A stretch of 33,007 nt of DNA from contig JAZLCO010000114.1 of NCBI GenBank assembly GCA_045614225.1, positions 1 through 33,007 on the forward strand. Reading direction: 5' to 3'. Below, piece by piece: positions 15,350 through 23,583 of this stretch. The position numbers and the translations under genes were made by a program. Source of the stretch: UBA9715 sp045614225 (GTDB lineage Bacteria > Actinomycetota > Coriobacteriia > Coriobacteriales > Eggerthellaceae). The notes beneath the pieces are model-generated. The model did no database searches and was not told where the DNA came from. It worked only from the letters and a program-made list of their open reading frames with translations. Position 1 is the first letter of the stretch, and each line of letters opens with the position of its first letter.

Positions 15350-17236
15350 ATGGCTCAGGCGAAAGGTCGTTACGTACCGGCGCTCGATGGACTGAGAGCG
15401 CTGGCCGTTCTTGTCGTAATCGCATATCACATGCACCTCGGATGGGCGCCGGGCGGCCTTCTCGGCGTCACGATGTTCTTCGTGTTGTCCGGCTATCTGA
15501 TCACCGGCCTGCTTCTCAAGGAATACGACGACAGCGGCACGATCAGCTTGGCAAACTTCTGGCTGCGCCGTGTGCGCCGCATCATTCCCGCCGTTGTGTT
15601 CGCCGTGCTCGGCACAGCACTGCTCTGCACGATCTTCAACCATGCACTGCTCACGAAGATGCGGCCAGATGTCCTGCCGACGCTGTTCTTCTTCAACAAC
15701 TGGTGGCAAATCTTCCACAATGTCTCGTATTTCGAGGCGCTGGGGTCGCCTTCCCCGCTGACGCATTACTGGTCGCTCTCAATTGAAGAACAGTTCTACC
15801 TGATCTGGCCGGTCGCCTTGCTCATCTGCATGAAAGCGGGCGTCAAGCGCACGACGATGCAGAAAGGCATCATCGTGCTCATCGTGTTGTCGGCTCTCGA
15901 GATGATCTTGCTGTTCGACCCGCATGCCGATCCGTCGCGCGTCTACTACGGCACCGACACCCGTGCGTTCTCGTTGCTCATCGGCGCTCTCCTGGCGTTC
16001 ATCTGGCCTCATCAGAAGTTGACTGTTCGTGCAGGGAACCGCATGACGCCAACGGGACGGCTCATCTTCAACATCGTCGGCGTGCTTGCAGTTGCGGGAC
16101 TGCTCGTCATGGTCGTCGTCACCAACGGGTTCGAGCCGTTCATCTATCGTGGCGGCTTGCTGTTGTGCTCGCTTCTGACCGCCATCGCCATCGCCGTGCT
16201 CGTACACCCCATCAGCTGGATATCGAAGGTGTTCGAATTGCCTCCGTTCGTATGGATTGGCAAATGGAGCTACTCGATGTACCTTTGGCACTTCCCCATC
16301 ATCCTGTTGCTCACCCCGACCAACATGCAAGGTGGAACCCCTTGGTGGCTCTGCTTGATCGAGCTTGCGCTCGTCATCGGCATTTCGGCATTCTCGTACT
16401 TCTTCGTCGAGAACCCGATTCGCCATGGAGCCATAGGCAATTTCGTCTATGACCTGCGCGATGGCCAGTTCACTATCCCCCAATGGATTGGAAGCCATCT
16501 TGTGCTGGTCGTGCCAGTCGTCCTGTTCATCGTCGTCTCCCTCGGTGGCCTGGCCTTGGTGCCTGATACCTCGGGTGTCGAAGGCGCGGGCTCCATGAAA
16601 GTCACCCCTGTGACGAAAACCGTGCAAGCTGCGCAGCAAGCCCGCGTGAAGGCCGAAGCCAAGATTGAAGCGCGCAAACCTGACATCTTGGTCATCGGCG
16701 ATTCGGTACCGATGGGCATGCCGGCTTACGGGGTGTTCGACGACGTGTTCCCGGGCGGTTACTGCGATACCGCAGTCGGTCGGCAGTTCTACGACGGAGC
16801 TGCTATCTATGCTGAATATCGAGACCTCGAGCTCGTCGGCAACGTCGTCGTCATCGCGTTGGGCACAAACGGATATGCAACCGACGAAGACGCCGAAGCG
16901 CTCATGAAGGAAATCGGAGACGAGCAACGCGTCTGGTTCGTCAATACGCGAAGCCCCGAGGAGTACGTCGACTCGTCGAACGCAGTCATTCAACGCGTCT
17001 GCGACAACCATGCAAATGCACAGCTGATCGATTGGTATTCGATCAGCGCCGACCATCCCGATTACTTCGATGGCGACGGAACGCATCTCACGGGCGAGTC
17101 GGCAGCCACCTACGCATGGATGATTTACGATGCCGTGAAGGACTACCTGCCTGACCGCACCGATGAAGAGCGCGAGGCAGCTGCAGAGGGTGCCGCAGAA
17201 GCGGCAGCGGCAAGCGGTCTTTCCGAAGAGGGCTGA
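15350..17236 (+). CDS. OafA/YrhL-type membrane acyltransferase with C-terminal SGNH domain
   Basis: The 628-residue protein has an acyltransferase-3 domain with about ten membrane helices. It includes the catalytic His27 in VVIAYHM, the FFVLSGYLITG motif, RRVRRIIPAV, and HYWSLSIEEQFYLIWPVAL. The C-terminal extracytoplasmic SGNH domain (about 445-610) has block I GDS (450-452), the GTNG Asn507, and DGTH (576-579). This architecture O-acetylates cell-wall or polysaccharide sugars at the outer face, as in OatA; peptidoglycan is the likely substrate but this is inferred. ATG 15350 has GGGGAG ahead; the longer frame upstream lacks a ribosome site. It diverges from the Ser/Thr kinase across 237 bp without a clear consensus promoter. 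Confidence 0.93.
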   Translation: MAQAKGRYVPALDGLRALAVLVVIAYHMHLGWAPGGLLGVTMFFVLSGYLITGLLLKEYDDSGTISLANFWLRRVRRIIPAVVFAVLGTALLCTIFNHALLTKMRPDVLPTLFFFNNWWQIFHNVSYFEALGSPSPLTHYWSLSIEEQFYLIWPVALLICMKAGVKRTTMQKGIIVLIVLSALEMILLFDPHADPSRVYYGTDTRAFSLLIGALLAFIWPHQKLTVRAGNRMTPTGRLIFNIVGVLAVAGLLVMVVVTNGFEPFIYRGGLLLCSLLTAIAIAVLVHPISWISKVFELPPFVWIGKWSYSMYLWHFPIILLLTPTNMQGGTPWWLCLIELALVIGISAFSYFFVENPIRHGAIGNFVYDLRDGQFTIPQWIGSHLVLVVPVVLFIVVSLGGLALVPDTSGVEGAGSMKVTPVTKTVQAAQQARVKAEAKIEARKPDILVIGDSVPMGMPAYGVFDDVFPGGYCDTAVGRQFYDGAAIYAEYRDLELVGNVVVIALGTNGYATDEDAEALMKEIGDEQRVWFVNTRSPEEYVDSSNAVIQRVCDNHANAQLIDWYSISADHPDYFDGDGTHLTGESAATYAWMIYDAVKDYLPDRTDEEREAAAEGAAEAAAASGLSEEG

Positions 17237-17305
17237 CAGAATCGCTAAAAAAATTCCGGCAATTTCGCCTTTCCGCTCGTGTTATAGGATGGAAGGCGAA
17301 AGGAG

Positions 17306-17779
17306 TTGGCCCTGAAAGCGACATACGACATCACCGGAGTATTCCGACGGCACGTGAAGAGCGTGTACCGGCTGTGCTACTCGTACCTAGGATCGGCAGC
17401 AGACGCGGAAGACGCGACGCAGGCAACCTTCATGAAGCTCGTCGACAAGCCACGCACATTCAAGGACCATGAACACGAGAAAGCATGGTTGCTGGCCTGC
17501 GCGGCAAATGTCTGCAAAGACGAACTCAAAAGCGCACGCCGCAAACGTGCTGGAGATATGCCAGCCGATATTGTTGACCCGCAATCCCATGCGGAATCGA
17601 GCAACGTGCTCGATGCGGTCCTCGCATTGCCCGAACAATACAAAGACTGTGTCTACCTGCACTACTACGAAGGTTATAAGACCGACGAAATCGCTTCGAT
17701 GACCAACACCCCGCCTTCCACGATTCGCAACCGACTCAGCGAAGCGCGCAAGCTTTTGAAAGCGTCGCTGGATGGGTGA
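17306..17779 (+). CDS. RNA polymerase sigma factor, sigma-70 family (ECF type)
   Basis: The protein (about 157 residues) has sigma region 2 near residues 10-80 (VYRLCYSYLGSAADAEDATQ, then TFMKLVDKP). Region 4 lies in the last 55 residues (ALPEQYKDCVYLHYYEGYKT, then a STIRNRLSEARKLLK recognition helix). It would direct RNA polymerase to a small regulon. No ATG is available: the frame opens with TTG 17306, preceded by GGAAGG at 9 bases, or with CTG 17312, which sits 6 bases after AGGAG. A weak hairpin (arms 17263-17274 and 17291-17301) borders this ribosome site. The following gene encodes a membrane VWA protein and is probably its partner. Confidence 0.88.
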   Translation: MALKATYDITGVFRRHVKSVYRLCYSYLGSAADAEDATQATFMKLVDKPRTFKDHEHEKAWLLACAANVCKDELKSARRKRAGDMPADIVDPQSHAESSNVLDAVLALPEQYKDCVYLHYYEGYKTDEIASMTNTPPSTIRNRLSEARKLLKASLDG

Positions 17780-17828
17780 GTCCGCCAACTGGAACCGAGG
17801 ACGGATTCACGAGATTGGAGAGCATGTC

Positions 17829-19676
17829 ATGGAAGACAGGATCCGAAATGCATACGAGGAAATGACCCCCACACCCGAGCAAGAGGACCGCATGCTTGCC
17901 GCCTTGCTCGAGGCCCAGAATGCAAAAACCGCGGAAGCCGCCGAAAATGGCGAAAACGCTGAAACCGTCGGAGAAATCGAGCCGGCAAGAAAGCGCACCG
18001 GATTCAGTGCCTGGAAAGTGGTTGCCCCGATCGCAGCTTGCTTGGTCGTCGGCGCCATAGTCATAGGAGCAGGGGCTTTGGGCAACGGCGCAGCCCCTTC
18101 CGTCGACCAGCCGAAGGACACGCAGACGACCGCTTCGGCCCAACGAAGCGAAGATGCAAATCAGGCACCGCAGATGATGGCAACCGAAGCCGAAACAGGG
18201 ATGGTTGCAGATTCAAGCGTTTTCGTAGAGCCAAGCATTGATATTACCCCGATCGATGGCGATCCGTTCAACACCGAAGAATACGCAGCAATTGACGAAA
18301 ACGGTTTCATCGCGACGCGCACTCAGCCGCTCTCGACGGTGTCAGCTGACGTGGATACTGCGTCATATGCAAATGTCCGCCGCATGATCGCCGACGGTTA
18401 CGGACTCGACGAAATACCGAGCGGCGCCGTACGCATCGAGGAAATGCTCAACTACTTCACCTACGACTACGCGAAACCGACCGACGGAAACCTCTTCAAC
18501 ATGCAGGCAGAGATCGCGCAATGTCCATGGAACCCCAACACGCAGCTGCTCATGCTCGGTTTCGCCACGCCTTACGAAACCGGCGCTGCAGACAATGGCG
18601 CCAACCTCGTATTCCTCATCGACGTGTCAGGTTCGATGGGTAGTGAAGACAAACTTGACCTGCTGCAAGACTCGTTCACAACGCTGCTCGAGCACCTCGA
18701 CGCTAACGACCGCATCTCGATTGTCACCTATTCGGGCAACGAGGAAATCGTTTTGGAAGGTGCAGCGGGAGACGATGCAGCCACCATCTTGAAGGCTATC
18801 TACAAGCTGCAAGCTCATGGCTCGACCAATGGCGAGGCGGGACTGCGCATGGCCTACGACGTGGCTGAGCGCAATTTCATCGAAGGCGGCGTGAACCGTA
18901 TCATCATGGCATCGGACGGCGACTTGAACGTCGGCATGACCAGCACGTCCGACCTGTACGATTTCGTCGATCAGAAGCGCGAAACAGGCGTGTACCTGAG
19001 CGTGCTGGGGTTCGGCTCCGGCAACTACAAGGACACCAAGATGGAGACACTCGCCGATCACGGCAACGGCTCGTACCACTACATCGACTGCATCGACGAA
19101 GCCGAACGCGTGCTGTCCGAGAAACTCATGGCCAACCTTGTACCGTTCGCTGACGACGTGAAGCTTCAAATCGAATTCAACCCAGCGCAAATCAAGGGCT
19201 ATCGCCTTATCGGGTACGAAAACCGCGAACTGGCAGCTGAGGATTTCCTCGACGACACGGTCGATGCGGGCGACGTGGGCCCCAACGCGCAATTCACGGT
19301 AGCTTACGAGATCGTTCCTATCGGCTCATCGTACGAAATCTCGGTGCCCGACCTGAAATACGGCGCGCAAGAAGCTGCGACCACGAACAGCTCTGACTGG
19401 TTGACCTGCTCGCTGCGCTACCGTGCGTTCGCCGATAACGAAGTGCATGACCAACAGATCACGATCGACGCCAACGATGTGACAACCAGCCCCTCCGATG
19501 ACTGGAAGTTCGCAAGCTGCGTCATCGAATTCGGGATGCTGGCTGGACACAGCGACTATGCGGGCACGGCAACAGTCGACAGCCTGTCGAACGAGCTGGA
19601 AGCCATGAATCTGAACCCCGAGCGCGCTGGTTTCCAGGACCTCGTAAAACAGGCCATTGCCAATAGCAAGGGTTAG
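17829..19676 (+). CDS. VWA domain membrane protein (YfbK-like), probable regulator of the adjacent sigma factor
   Basis: The 615-residue protein has a short cytoplasmic N-terminus (RIRNAYEEMTPTPEQEDRML) and one membrane helix (about 62-82, APIAACLVVGAIVIGAGAL). The rest is a large outer part: a VWA-N region (STVSADVDTASYANVRRMI, then RIEEMLNYF), a VWA domain with an intact MIDAS DVSGS (265-269) and IIMASDGDLNVG, and a DUF3520-like C-terminus. VWA domains bind proteins through a metal ion. Pairing with a sigma gene 50 bp upstream and the small cytoplasmic segment suggest anti-sigma activity, which is inference. ATG 17829 has GGAG 10 bases ahead; a frame extending back into the sigma gene has no ribosome site. 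Only 16 bp separate its stop from the convergent PurF-like gene. Confidence 0.88.
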   Translation: MEDRIRNAYEEMTPTPEQEDRMLAALLEAQNAKTAEAAENGENAETVGEIEPARKRTGFSAWKVVAPIAACLVVGAIVIGAGALGNGAAPSVDQPKDTQTTASAQRSEDANQAPQMMATEAETGMVADSSVFVEPSIDITPIDGDPFNTEEYAAIDENGFIATRTQPLSTVSADVDTASYANVRRMIADGYGLDEIPSGAVRIEEMLNYFTYDYAKPTDGNLFNMQAEIAQCPWNPNTQLLMLGFATPYETGAADNGANLVFLIDVSGSMGSEDKLDLLQDSFTTLLEHLDANDRISIVTYSGNEEIVLEGAAGDDAATILKAIYKLQAHGSTNGEAGLRMAYDVAERNFIEGGVNRIIMASDGDLNVGMTSTSDLYDFVDQKRETGVYLSVLGFGSGNYKDTKMETLADHGNGSYHYIDCIDEAERVLSEKLMANLVPFADDVKLQIEFNPAQIKGYRLIGYENRELAAEDFLDDTVDAGDVGPNAQFTVAYEIVPIGSSYEISVPDLKYGAQEAATTNSSDWLTCSLRYRAFADNEVHDQQITIDANDVTTSPSDDWKFASCVIEFGMLAGHSDYAGTATVDSLSNELEAMNLNPERAGFQDLVKQAIANSKG

Positions 19677-19692
19677 ATGCGAGAGCGCGGAG

Positions 19693-21117
19693 CTATTCCT
19701 TGCCGTTCCAGCAGTAGGTGCAAATCTTGTTGCGATCGATGCCGATAGCTTCGAGCATTCCATCGAGCGACTGGTAGTTCAACGAGTCGAAGCCCATTGC
19801 ATCGCATATCGTCTTGACAAGGCACTTGCCTCGCTCGGTCGACGGATCGATGTACTCATCGATATGGTCTTCGTTCTCGTTGCCCTCGATGTGTCGCATG
19901 GCACGGCGAGCGATGAGGTCCATAACCGAATTGTTCCGCGAGAACGACAAGTACTTGCAGCCGAACATGAGCGGTGGACACGCAGAGCGCATGTGCACTT
20001 CGGCGGCACCCGACTCGTACAAGAACTCGATGGTATTGCGCAGCTGCGTACCGCGCACGATGGAGTCATCCACGAACAGCAGCTTCTTGCCCTTGATCAG
20101 CTCGGGAACGGGCACCTGCTTCATGGTTGCCACGCGATTGCGCATTTCCTGGTTGGCAGGCATGAACGAACGCGGCCATGTGGGCGTGTACTTGATAAAC
20201 GGGCGTCCGAAGCGCATGCCCGACTCGTGGGCGTATCCGATGGCATGAGGCGTACCCGAATCGGGAACGCCCGCAACGTAGTCGACTTCGGGCATTTCGC
20301 CACGCTTGCGCTCGTCGCGAGCCATGATAGTGCCGTTGCGATAGCGCATGATCTCGACGTTCTCGCCCTCGTAGTTCGAATTGGGATACCCGTAGTAGAC
20401 CCAGAGGAAGGCGCAGATCTTCATGTCCTCGCCTGCAGGCGAAAGCGATTCATAGCCGTCAGCCGTGAAACGCACGATTTCACCGGGGCCGAGTTCGTAC
20501 TCGTCGACGTAGTCGAGCTTGTGGTATGCGAACGATTCAAACGACACGCAGTAGCCGTCGTCGTTCTTGCCGATGAGCACCGGCAAGCGGCCCATGCTGT
20601 CGCGTGCCGCGATGATCTCGCCATCGGAGGTCATGATGAGCAGCGTAAGCGATCCGTCGACCTGTTCTTGTGCGAACTTGATGCCCGATACGAAATCGTC
20701 CTTCTGGTTGATGAGCGCCGCAACGAGTTCGGTCGAGTTGACCTTGCCCGACGACATCGCCATGAACTGATGGGTCCTGTCAGCGAAATAGCCCTCGACG
20801 AGTTCTTCAGCGTTGTTGATGGCGCCGACAGTCGTCAGTGCGTACACGCCAAGATGCGAACGGATGAGCAGCGGCTGCGGATCGGAGTCGGAAATGCATC
20901 CGATACCCGAGCAACCATGGAAATCAGGAAGATCGGCTTCGAAGCGTGTACGGAAGGGGGTGTTCTCGATTGAGTGGATCTCGCGCTGGAAACCGCCGTC
21001 CTCGTCGTAGTAAATGAGACCAGCCCGTTTCGTCCCGAGGTGGGAGTGGTAATCTACCCCGAAAAACACATCGTAGACCACGTCCCTCTTGGACGCCGCA
21101 CCAAAGAAACCACCCAT
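19693..21117 (-). CDS. Amidophosphoribosyltransferase (PurF) paralogue lacking the glutaminase nucleophile
   Basis: The 474-residue protein follows PurF throughout: an Ntn-like N-terminal domain, then a phosphoribosyltransferase domain with the PRPP loop VDDSIVRGT (349-357). Four Cys residues (235, 387, 466, 469) sit where the Bacillus-type enzyme binds its 4Fe-4S cluster. The N-terminus reads MGGFFG where PurF has MCGIFG, so the catalytic Cys is Gly. The HTRYST-type Arg segment (GCISDSD) and the HNGN oxyanion segment (TVGA) are also changed. It should therefore not hydrolyse glutamine; it may use ammonia, act on another substrate, or regulate. ATG 21117 has AAGGG 8 bases upstream. No other purine gene lies in the window, so a canonical PurF is expected elsewhere. 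Confidence 0.85.
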   Translation of the reverse strand: MGGFFGAASKRDVVYDVFFGVDYHSHLGTKRAGLIYYDEDGGFQREIHSIENTPFRTRFEADLPDFHGCSGIGCISDSDPQPLLIRSHLGVYALTTVGAINNAEELVEGYFADRTHQFMAMSSGKVNSTELVAALINQKDDFVSGIKFAQEQVDGSLTLLIMTSDGEIIAARDSMGRLPVLIGKNDDGYCVSFESFAYHKLDYVDEYELGPGEIVRFTADGYESLSPAGEDMKICAFLWVYYGYPNSNYEGENVEIMRYRNGTIMARDERKRGEMPEVDYVAGVPDSGTPHAIGYAHESGMRFGRPFIKYTPTWPRSFMPANQEMRNRVATMKQVPVPELIKGKKLLFVDDSIVRGTQLRNTIEFLYESGAAEVHMRSACPPLMFGCKYLSFSRNNSVMDLIARRAMRHIEGNENEDHIDEYIDPSTERGKCLVKTICDAMGFDSLNYQSLDGMLEAIGIDRNKICTYCWNGKE

Positions 21118-21258
21118 TGCATAACCCTTCGCTAGCTCAATGTATCTTCGCAGTATATGACAATAAATCGCCGTTCCCGCGCTTGGGCTGTTCCTTTAAC
21201 GGTTGTTAACACAATTCTCCGAACGAGCGGTTATTCGAAACGGTAGAGCGCAATTAGC

Positions 21259-22251
21259 CTACTCGCCCACCTGTTTCTCGATTAGCGACTTGAGCCATTC
21301 CTTGTACTCTGCGCTCAGCCGCTTAGGAGTCTTTATCGACACCCCGCCGTTCAATCCGGCAAGCCATCCGAAGAACTGCGGGCTCTTCCGAATCTTCACG
21401 CGCACCTCGGCATATGAAGGTGTCGATTTGACGAGCTCGATGTCGCGCCCGAAGCGGTCGACGATTACGTCCATCATCGGAGCGTCCACGCGAAGCGTCA
21501 CGACCTCAGGGTCGCCGTCGAACATGCCGAAGCTCTGATGTTCCATGTCTTCGAATGCGTAGTTCGCAATCAAAGCGCACCGCGTTGCCGGTTCAGCGCT
21601 TACTTGCAACAATTCCATGCGGTCAACGCGATATATCGAGATGTCTTCATACTTGTCGCTATATGCCGCCAGATAGTAATTACCGTATGCGTATGCAATT
21701 CTCACGGGCGTGAGCGTGTAACGCTTGCCTTCGCGACGAGGCGTGCGCTTCAGATCGGTGCCATAGCTGAAATACAGGAACTCGATCTTGCGTTTAAGCT
21801 GGAGCGCCTCGTGGATGGTGTCAACGTTTCGGAAAACGGATTCGGTCTGGTTCTTGATACGGCCTTGGACGTGTACGCGCTTGTCGAGCATCTTGCGCTC
21901 GCGCTCGCTCGTAAGATCCTTCAGGCTTTTCACCAGCTGGTTAGATTTGCGATCAGTTAGGAACTTGCTCGATTGGACGACGTCGATGAGCATCATCACG
22001 TCCGACAAGCCCAAATCGGTGCGAAGCAGAGCGTACTCTACGGGACGCTTGGGCAATTTAACGATCTTCAAACCGGTATCACGCAAAACGTTCAAATCGC
22101 GGTAGATCGACTTGCGTTCCGCTGAGATTCCTTCCTCTTCGAGGCGCTCGATGATCTGCGGCATCGAAAGACCTTGTTCGGAATCGGTCTCCTGTTCAAG
22201 AATGCGCAACAGGGTCAGCAGCTTAAGCTTCTGATTACCCATATTGGCCAT
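21259..22251 (-). CDS. WYL domain transcriptional regulator
   Basis: The protein (about 330 residues) has an N-terminal helix-turn-helix (KLLTLLRILEQETDSEQGLS, then ERKSIYRDLNVLRDTG), the DeoR-like HTH found in WYL proteins. A WYL domain covers about 145-235 (TLTPVRIAYAYGNYYLAAYS, with the YRVDRM strand), and a C-terminal WCX-like extension follows. WYL regulators such as PafBC sense nucleic acid or small ligands and often control DNA-damage or defence genes; no target can be assigned. ATG 22251 has AGGTGG 3-5 bases upstream. ATG 22263 is an alternative but its GAGGAG is only 1-2 bases away. It is divergent from a winged-helix gene across a long AT-rich gap. Confidence 0.87.
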   Translation of the reverse strand: MANMGNQKLKLLTLLRILEQETDSEQGLSMPQIIERLEEEGISAERKSIYRDLNVLRDTGLKIVKLPKRPVEYALLRTDLGLSDVMMLIDVVQSSKFLTDRKSNQLVKSLKDLTSERERKMLDKRVHVQGRIKNQTESVFRNVDTIHEALQLKRKIEFLYFSYGTDLKRTPRREGKRYTLTPVRIAYAYGNYYLAAYSDKYEDISIYRVDRMELLQVSAEPATRCALIANYAFEDMEHQSFGMFDGDPEVVTLRVDAPMMDVIVDRFGRDIELVKSTPSYAEVRVKIRKSPQFFGWLAGLNGGVSIKTPKRLSAEYKEWLKSLIEKQVGE

Positions 22252-22567
22252 GTCCCACCTCATTCTCCTCGGGCGCCATGTTTTCTTTCGTTTATAGCGC
22301 CTTTATTTGCTTTGATCGAAACCACATTCATTCACATGGGCAAAACAGAGAACCAACGTGCACTTTCATCATTTGATGTACCAAAGGACACTTTGTCTGC
22401 AATGTACATCATTTTTGTAATAGTTTGACGGTAAATAAGGTAACAATCGCCAGACGGTCTAACTATTTTGCTTTTGCACACAAAAGATTCTCATTTTTCT
22501 ATTGGTCTAATTTTTTGTTATTTATTAGCTTGCATTTTGATTTTCATAGAGTATATTATTTTGGCAA
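22252..22567. other. AT-rich intergenic region between two divergent regulators
   Basis: This gap of about 316 bp has no convincing gene. The G+C content falls sharply: by hand, 12 of 60 bases at 22501-22560. It contains a nested palindrome at 22374-22411: outer arms TGATGTAC and GTACATCA, with CAAAG-GACA-CTTTG inside. Two related GGTCTAA words lie near 22457 and 22504. It ends in a promoter for the winged-helix gene. The palindrome is a plausible operator for either regulator. Confidence 0.6.
22530..22557 (+). promoter_or_regulatory. Promoter of the winged-helix gene (leaderless transcript likely)
   Basis: TTGCAT (22530-22535), a 16-base spacer, then TATATT (22552-22557). The ATG follows the -10 by only 10 bases, so the mRNA would have about 3-4 untranslated bases. 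No Shine-Dalgarno sequence is present. Confidence 0.6.
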
Positions 22568-22870
22568 ATGGACCACTTAAACGCACAACGAGGTCTGGTG
22601 AACCTGTTCACCTCGGACTCATTTAGGTTGTTGTGTCTGTTGACCGACCTTCAGACCGACACCATCGATGGGAAACGGGTGCGCGAAAGCCAGGAAGAGA
22701 TTGCAGAGCTTTTCCATGTGAGCAAGGGAAAGCTTAACCCGCTTATGCAATCGCTCGTTGCGTCGGGGTGCATTGAGAAATACCGGGCACGGAGCGGTTA
22801 CACCGTCACCTTGCTCGGCAAGCAGGTGGTCGAGCTGATCGGGCAGCTCGATGCGATGGAGGAACGCTGA
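22568..22870 (+). CDS. Small winged-helix DNA-binding protein
   Basis: The 100-residue protein is almost entirely one winged helix: FRLLCLLTDLQTD, a helix-turn-helix (EEIAELFHVSKGKLNPLMQS), then LVASGCIEKYRARSGYTVT for the wing and a C-terminal dimer-like helix. It resembles RepL/MarR-type winged helices, but I cannot name a family. It should bind DNA. No ribosome site precedes ATG 22568, and the promoter's -10 lies only 10 bases upstream, so translation is probably leaderless. It diverges from the WYL regulator, and the intervening palindrome may be its operator. Confidence 0.75.
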   Translation: MDHLNAQRGLVNLFTSDSFRLLCLLTDLQTDTIDGKRVRESQEEIAELFHVSKGKLNPLMQSLVASGCIEKYRARSGYTVTLLGKQVVELIGQLDAMEER

Positions 22871-22890
22871 GGCACTGGGAAGGGGATTTA

Positions 22891-23082
22891 ATGTTCACAC
22901 CGCAAAAGCGGATCTTTGCAGGAAAGGGAAACCTTCGTACTGAACCGCTTTGCCCGTACCTCACCGATGACATCGGCTACCTGAATTTCCGAAAGAGCAC
23001 AGACACGAGCCGCCGCATTTCTGATTTTGGCGGCTACATCCAGGCCGAACCGACTTTTCGCACAAGGAAATCCAACGTTTAA
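22891..23082 (+). CDS. Possible small protein, 63 residues, unrecognised
   Basis: This short frame starts 20 bp after the winged-helix stop, with AGGGG 6 bases before ATG 22891, which is a better ribosome site than its neighbour has. The product is polar and Arg/Thr-rich (MFTPQKRIFAGKGNLRTEPL at the start), with no membrane helix and no motif I recognise. It could be a real second gene of this operon or a chance frame ahead of the repeat block. Confidence 0.3.
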   Translation: MFTPQKRIFAGKGNLRTEPLCPYLTDDIGYLNFRKSTDTSRRISDFGGYIQAEPTFRTRKSNV

Positions 23083-23123
23083 CCAGCCGCACTAACAACA
23101 TAGCAGCAGGTTCGCGCCCTTCT

Positions 23124-23202
23124 GAGAGCCTCTGTGCTTGTCCCATCTGCCTCAAATCCACCTTAATTGAACTACGCGGATGGGATAAGCACAGGGGCTC
23201 TC
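23124..23202. repeat. 23-bp imperfect inverted repeat
   Basis: The arms at 23124-23146 (GAGAGCCTCTGTGCTTGTCC...) and 23180-23202 (...GGATAAGCACAGGGGCTCTC) match at 21 of 23 positions around a 33-base loop. It lies after the winged-helix operon and could be a terminator or the end of a small mobile repeat. Confidence 0.7.
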
Positions 23203-23214
23203 GTTGATGATAGG

Positions 23215-23520
23215 GGAAGGTGGAATTGACGCGGAGGGGTGCTGCCTACAGCACGGCAGCGGATTACCACTTTGGCTTCCCTGATGATTTATCCGCTGCC
23301 TAAAGCGGCAGCCCCTCCGCGTCAATTCCACCTTCCACGCATCAACGTGTGCCCAACTGTGGCACTCGGAATGGGTCGCTGCCTAAAGCGGCCGCACCCA
23401 TCCGCGCTCTCTTTCATTTCTGGCAACGTGCGCCCAGCTGTGGTCGCGCGATAGAGGATGCGGCAGCACCCCTCCGCGTCAATTCCACCTTCCACGCATC
23501 AACGTGTGCCCGACTGTGGG
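23215..23520. repeat. Repeat block: long hairpin plus three related units
   Basis: A unit starting GGCAGC(A)CCCTCCGCG and running through CAATTCCACCTTCCACGC to GTGCCC-ACTGTGG occurs at 23307-23362 and again at 23462-23519. A degenerate copy lies at 23378-23442. The first about 30 bases of the unit also occur inverted at 23215-23246, and GGCAGCGGAT/ATCCGCTGCC (23255-23264, 23291-23300) pairs inside, so 23215-23336 can form one long hairpin. No convincing gene covers it; frames crossing it are repetitive shadows. With the flanks, 23083-23583 is a non-coding stretch of about 500 bp. Confidence 0.75.
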
Positions 23521-23525
23521 TGCGC

Positions 23526-23554
23526 AAAAAGGAAGCGGGCCGAAGCCCGCTTCC
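23526..23554 (-). terminator. Rho-independent terminator of the 142-residue protein gene
   Basis: A 10-bp perfect stem (GGAAGCGGGC and GCCCGCTTCC) with a CGAA loop is followed on the reverse strand by TTTTT, 30 bases past the stop. Confidence 0.85.
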
Positions 23555-23583
23555 CCACAATTGCATTTGGTTTTCGGATTGTG

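Noticed and set aside
15779..17086. Long minus-strand frame of 435 codons opposite the acyltransferase
   Set aside because: The product is Asp/His/Arg-rich with no fold signature, while the plus strand encodes clear acyltransferase and SGNH motifs.
19657..20973. Long plus-strand frame of 438 codons opposite the PurF-like gene
   Set aside because: It is a codon shadow; the minus strand carries the PRPP loop and PurF cysteines.
23215..23520. Possible CRISPR array
   Set aside because: Units are of unequal length, partly inverted and lack regular unique spacers; no cas genes are nearby.
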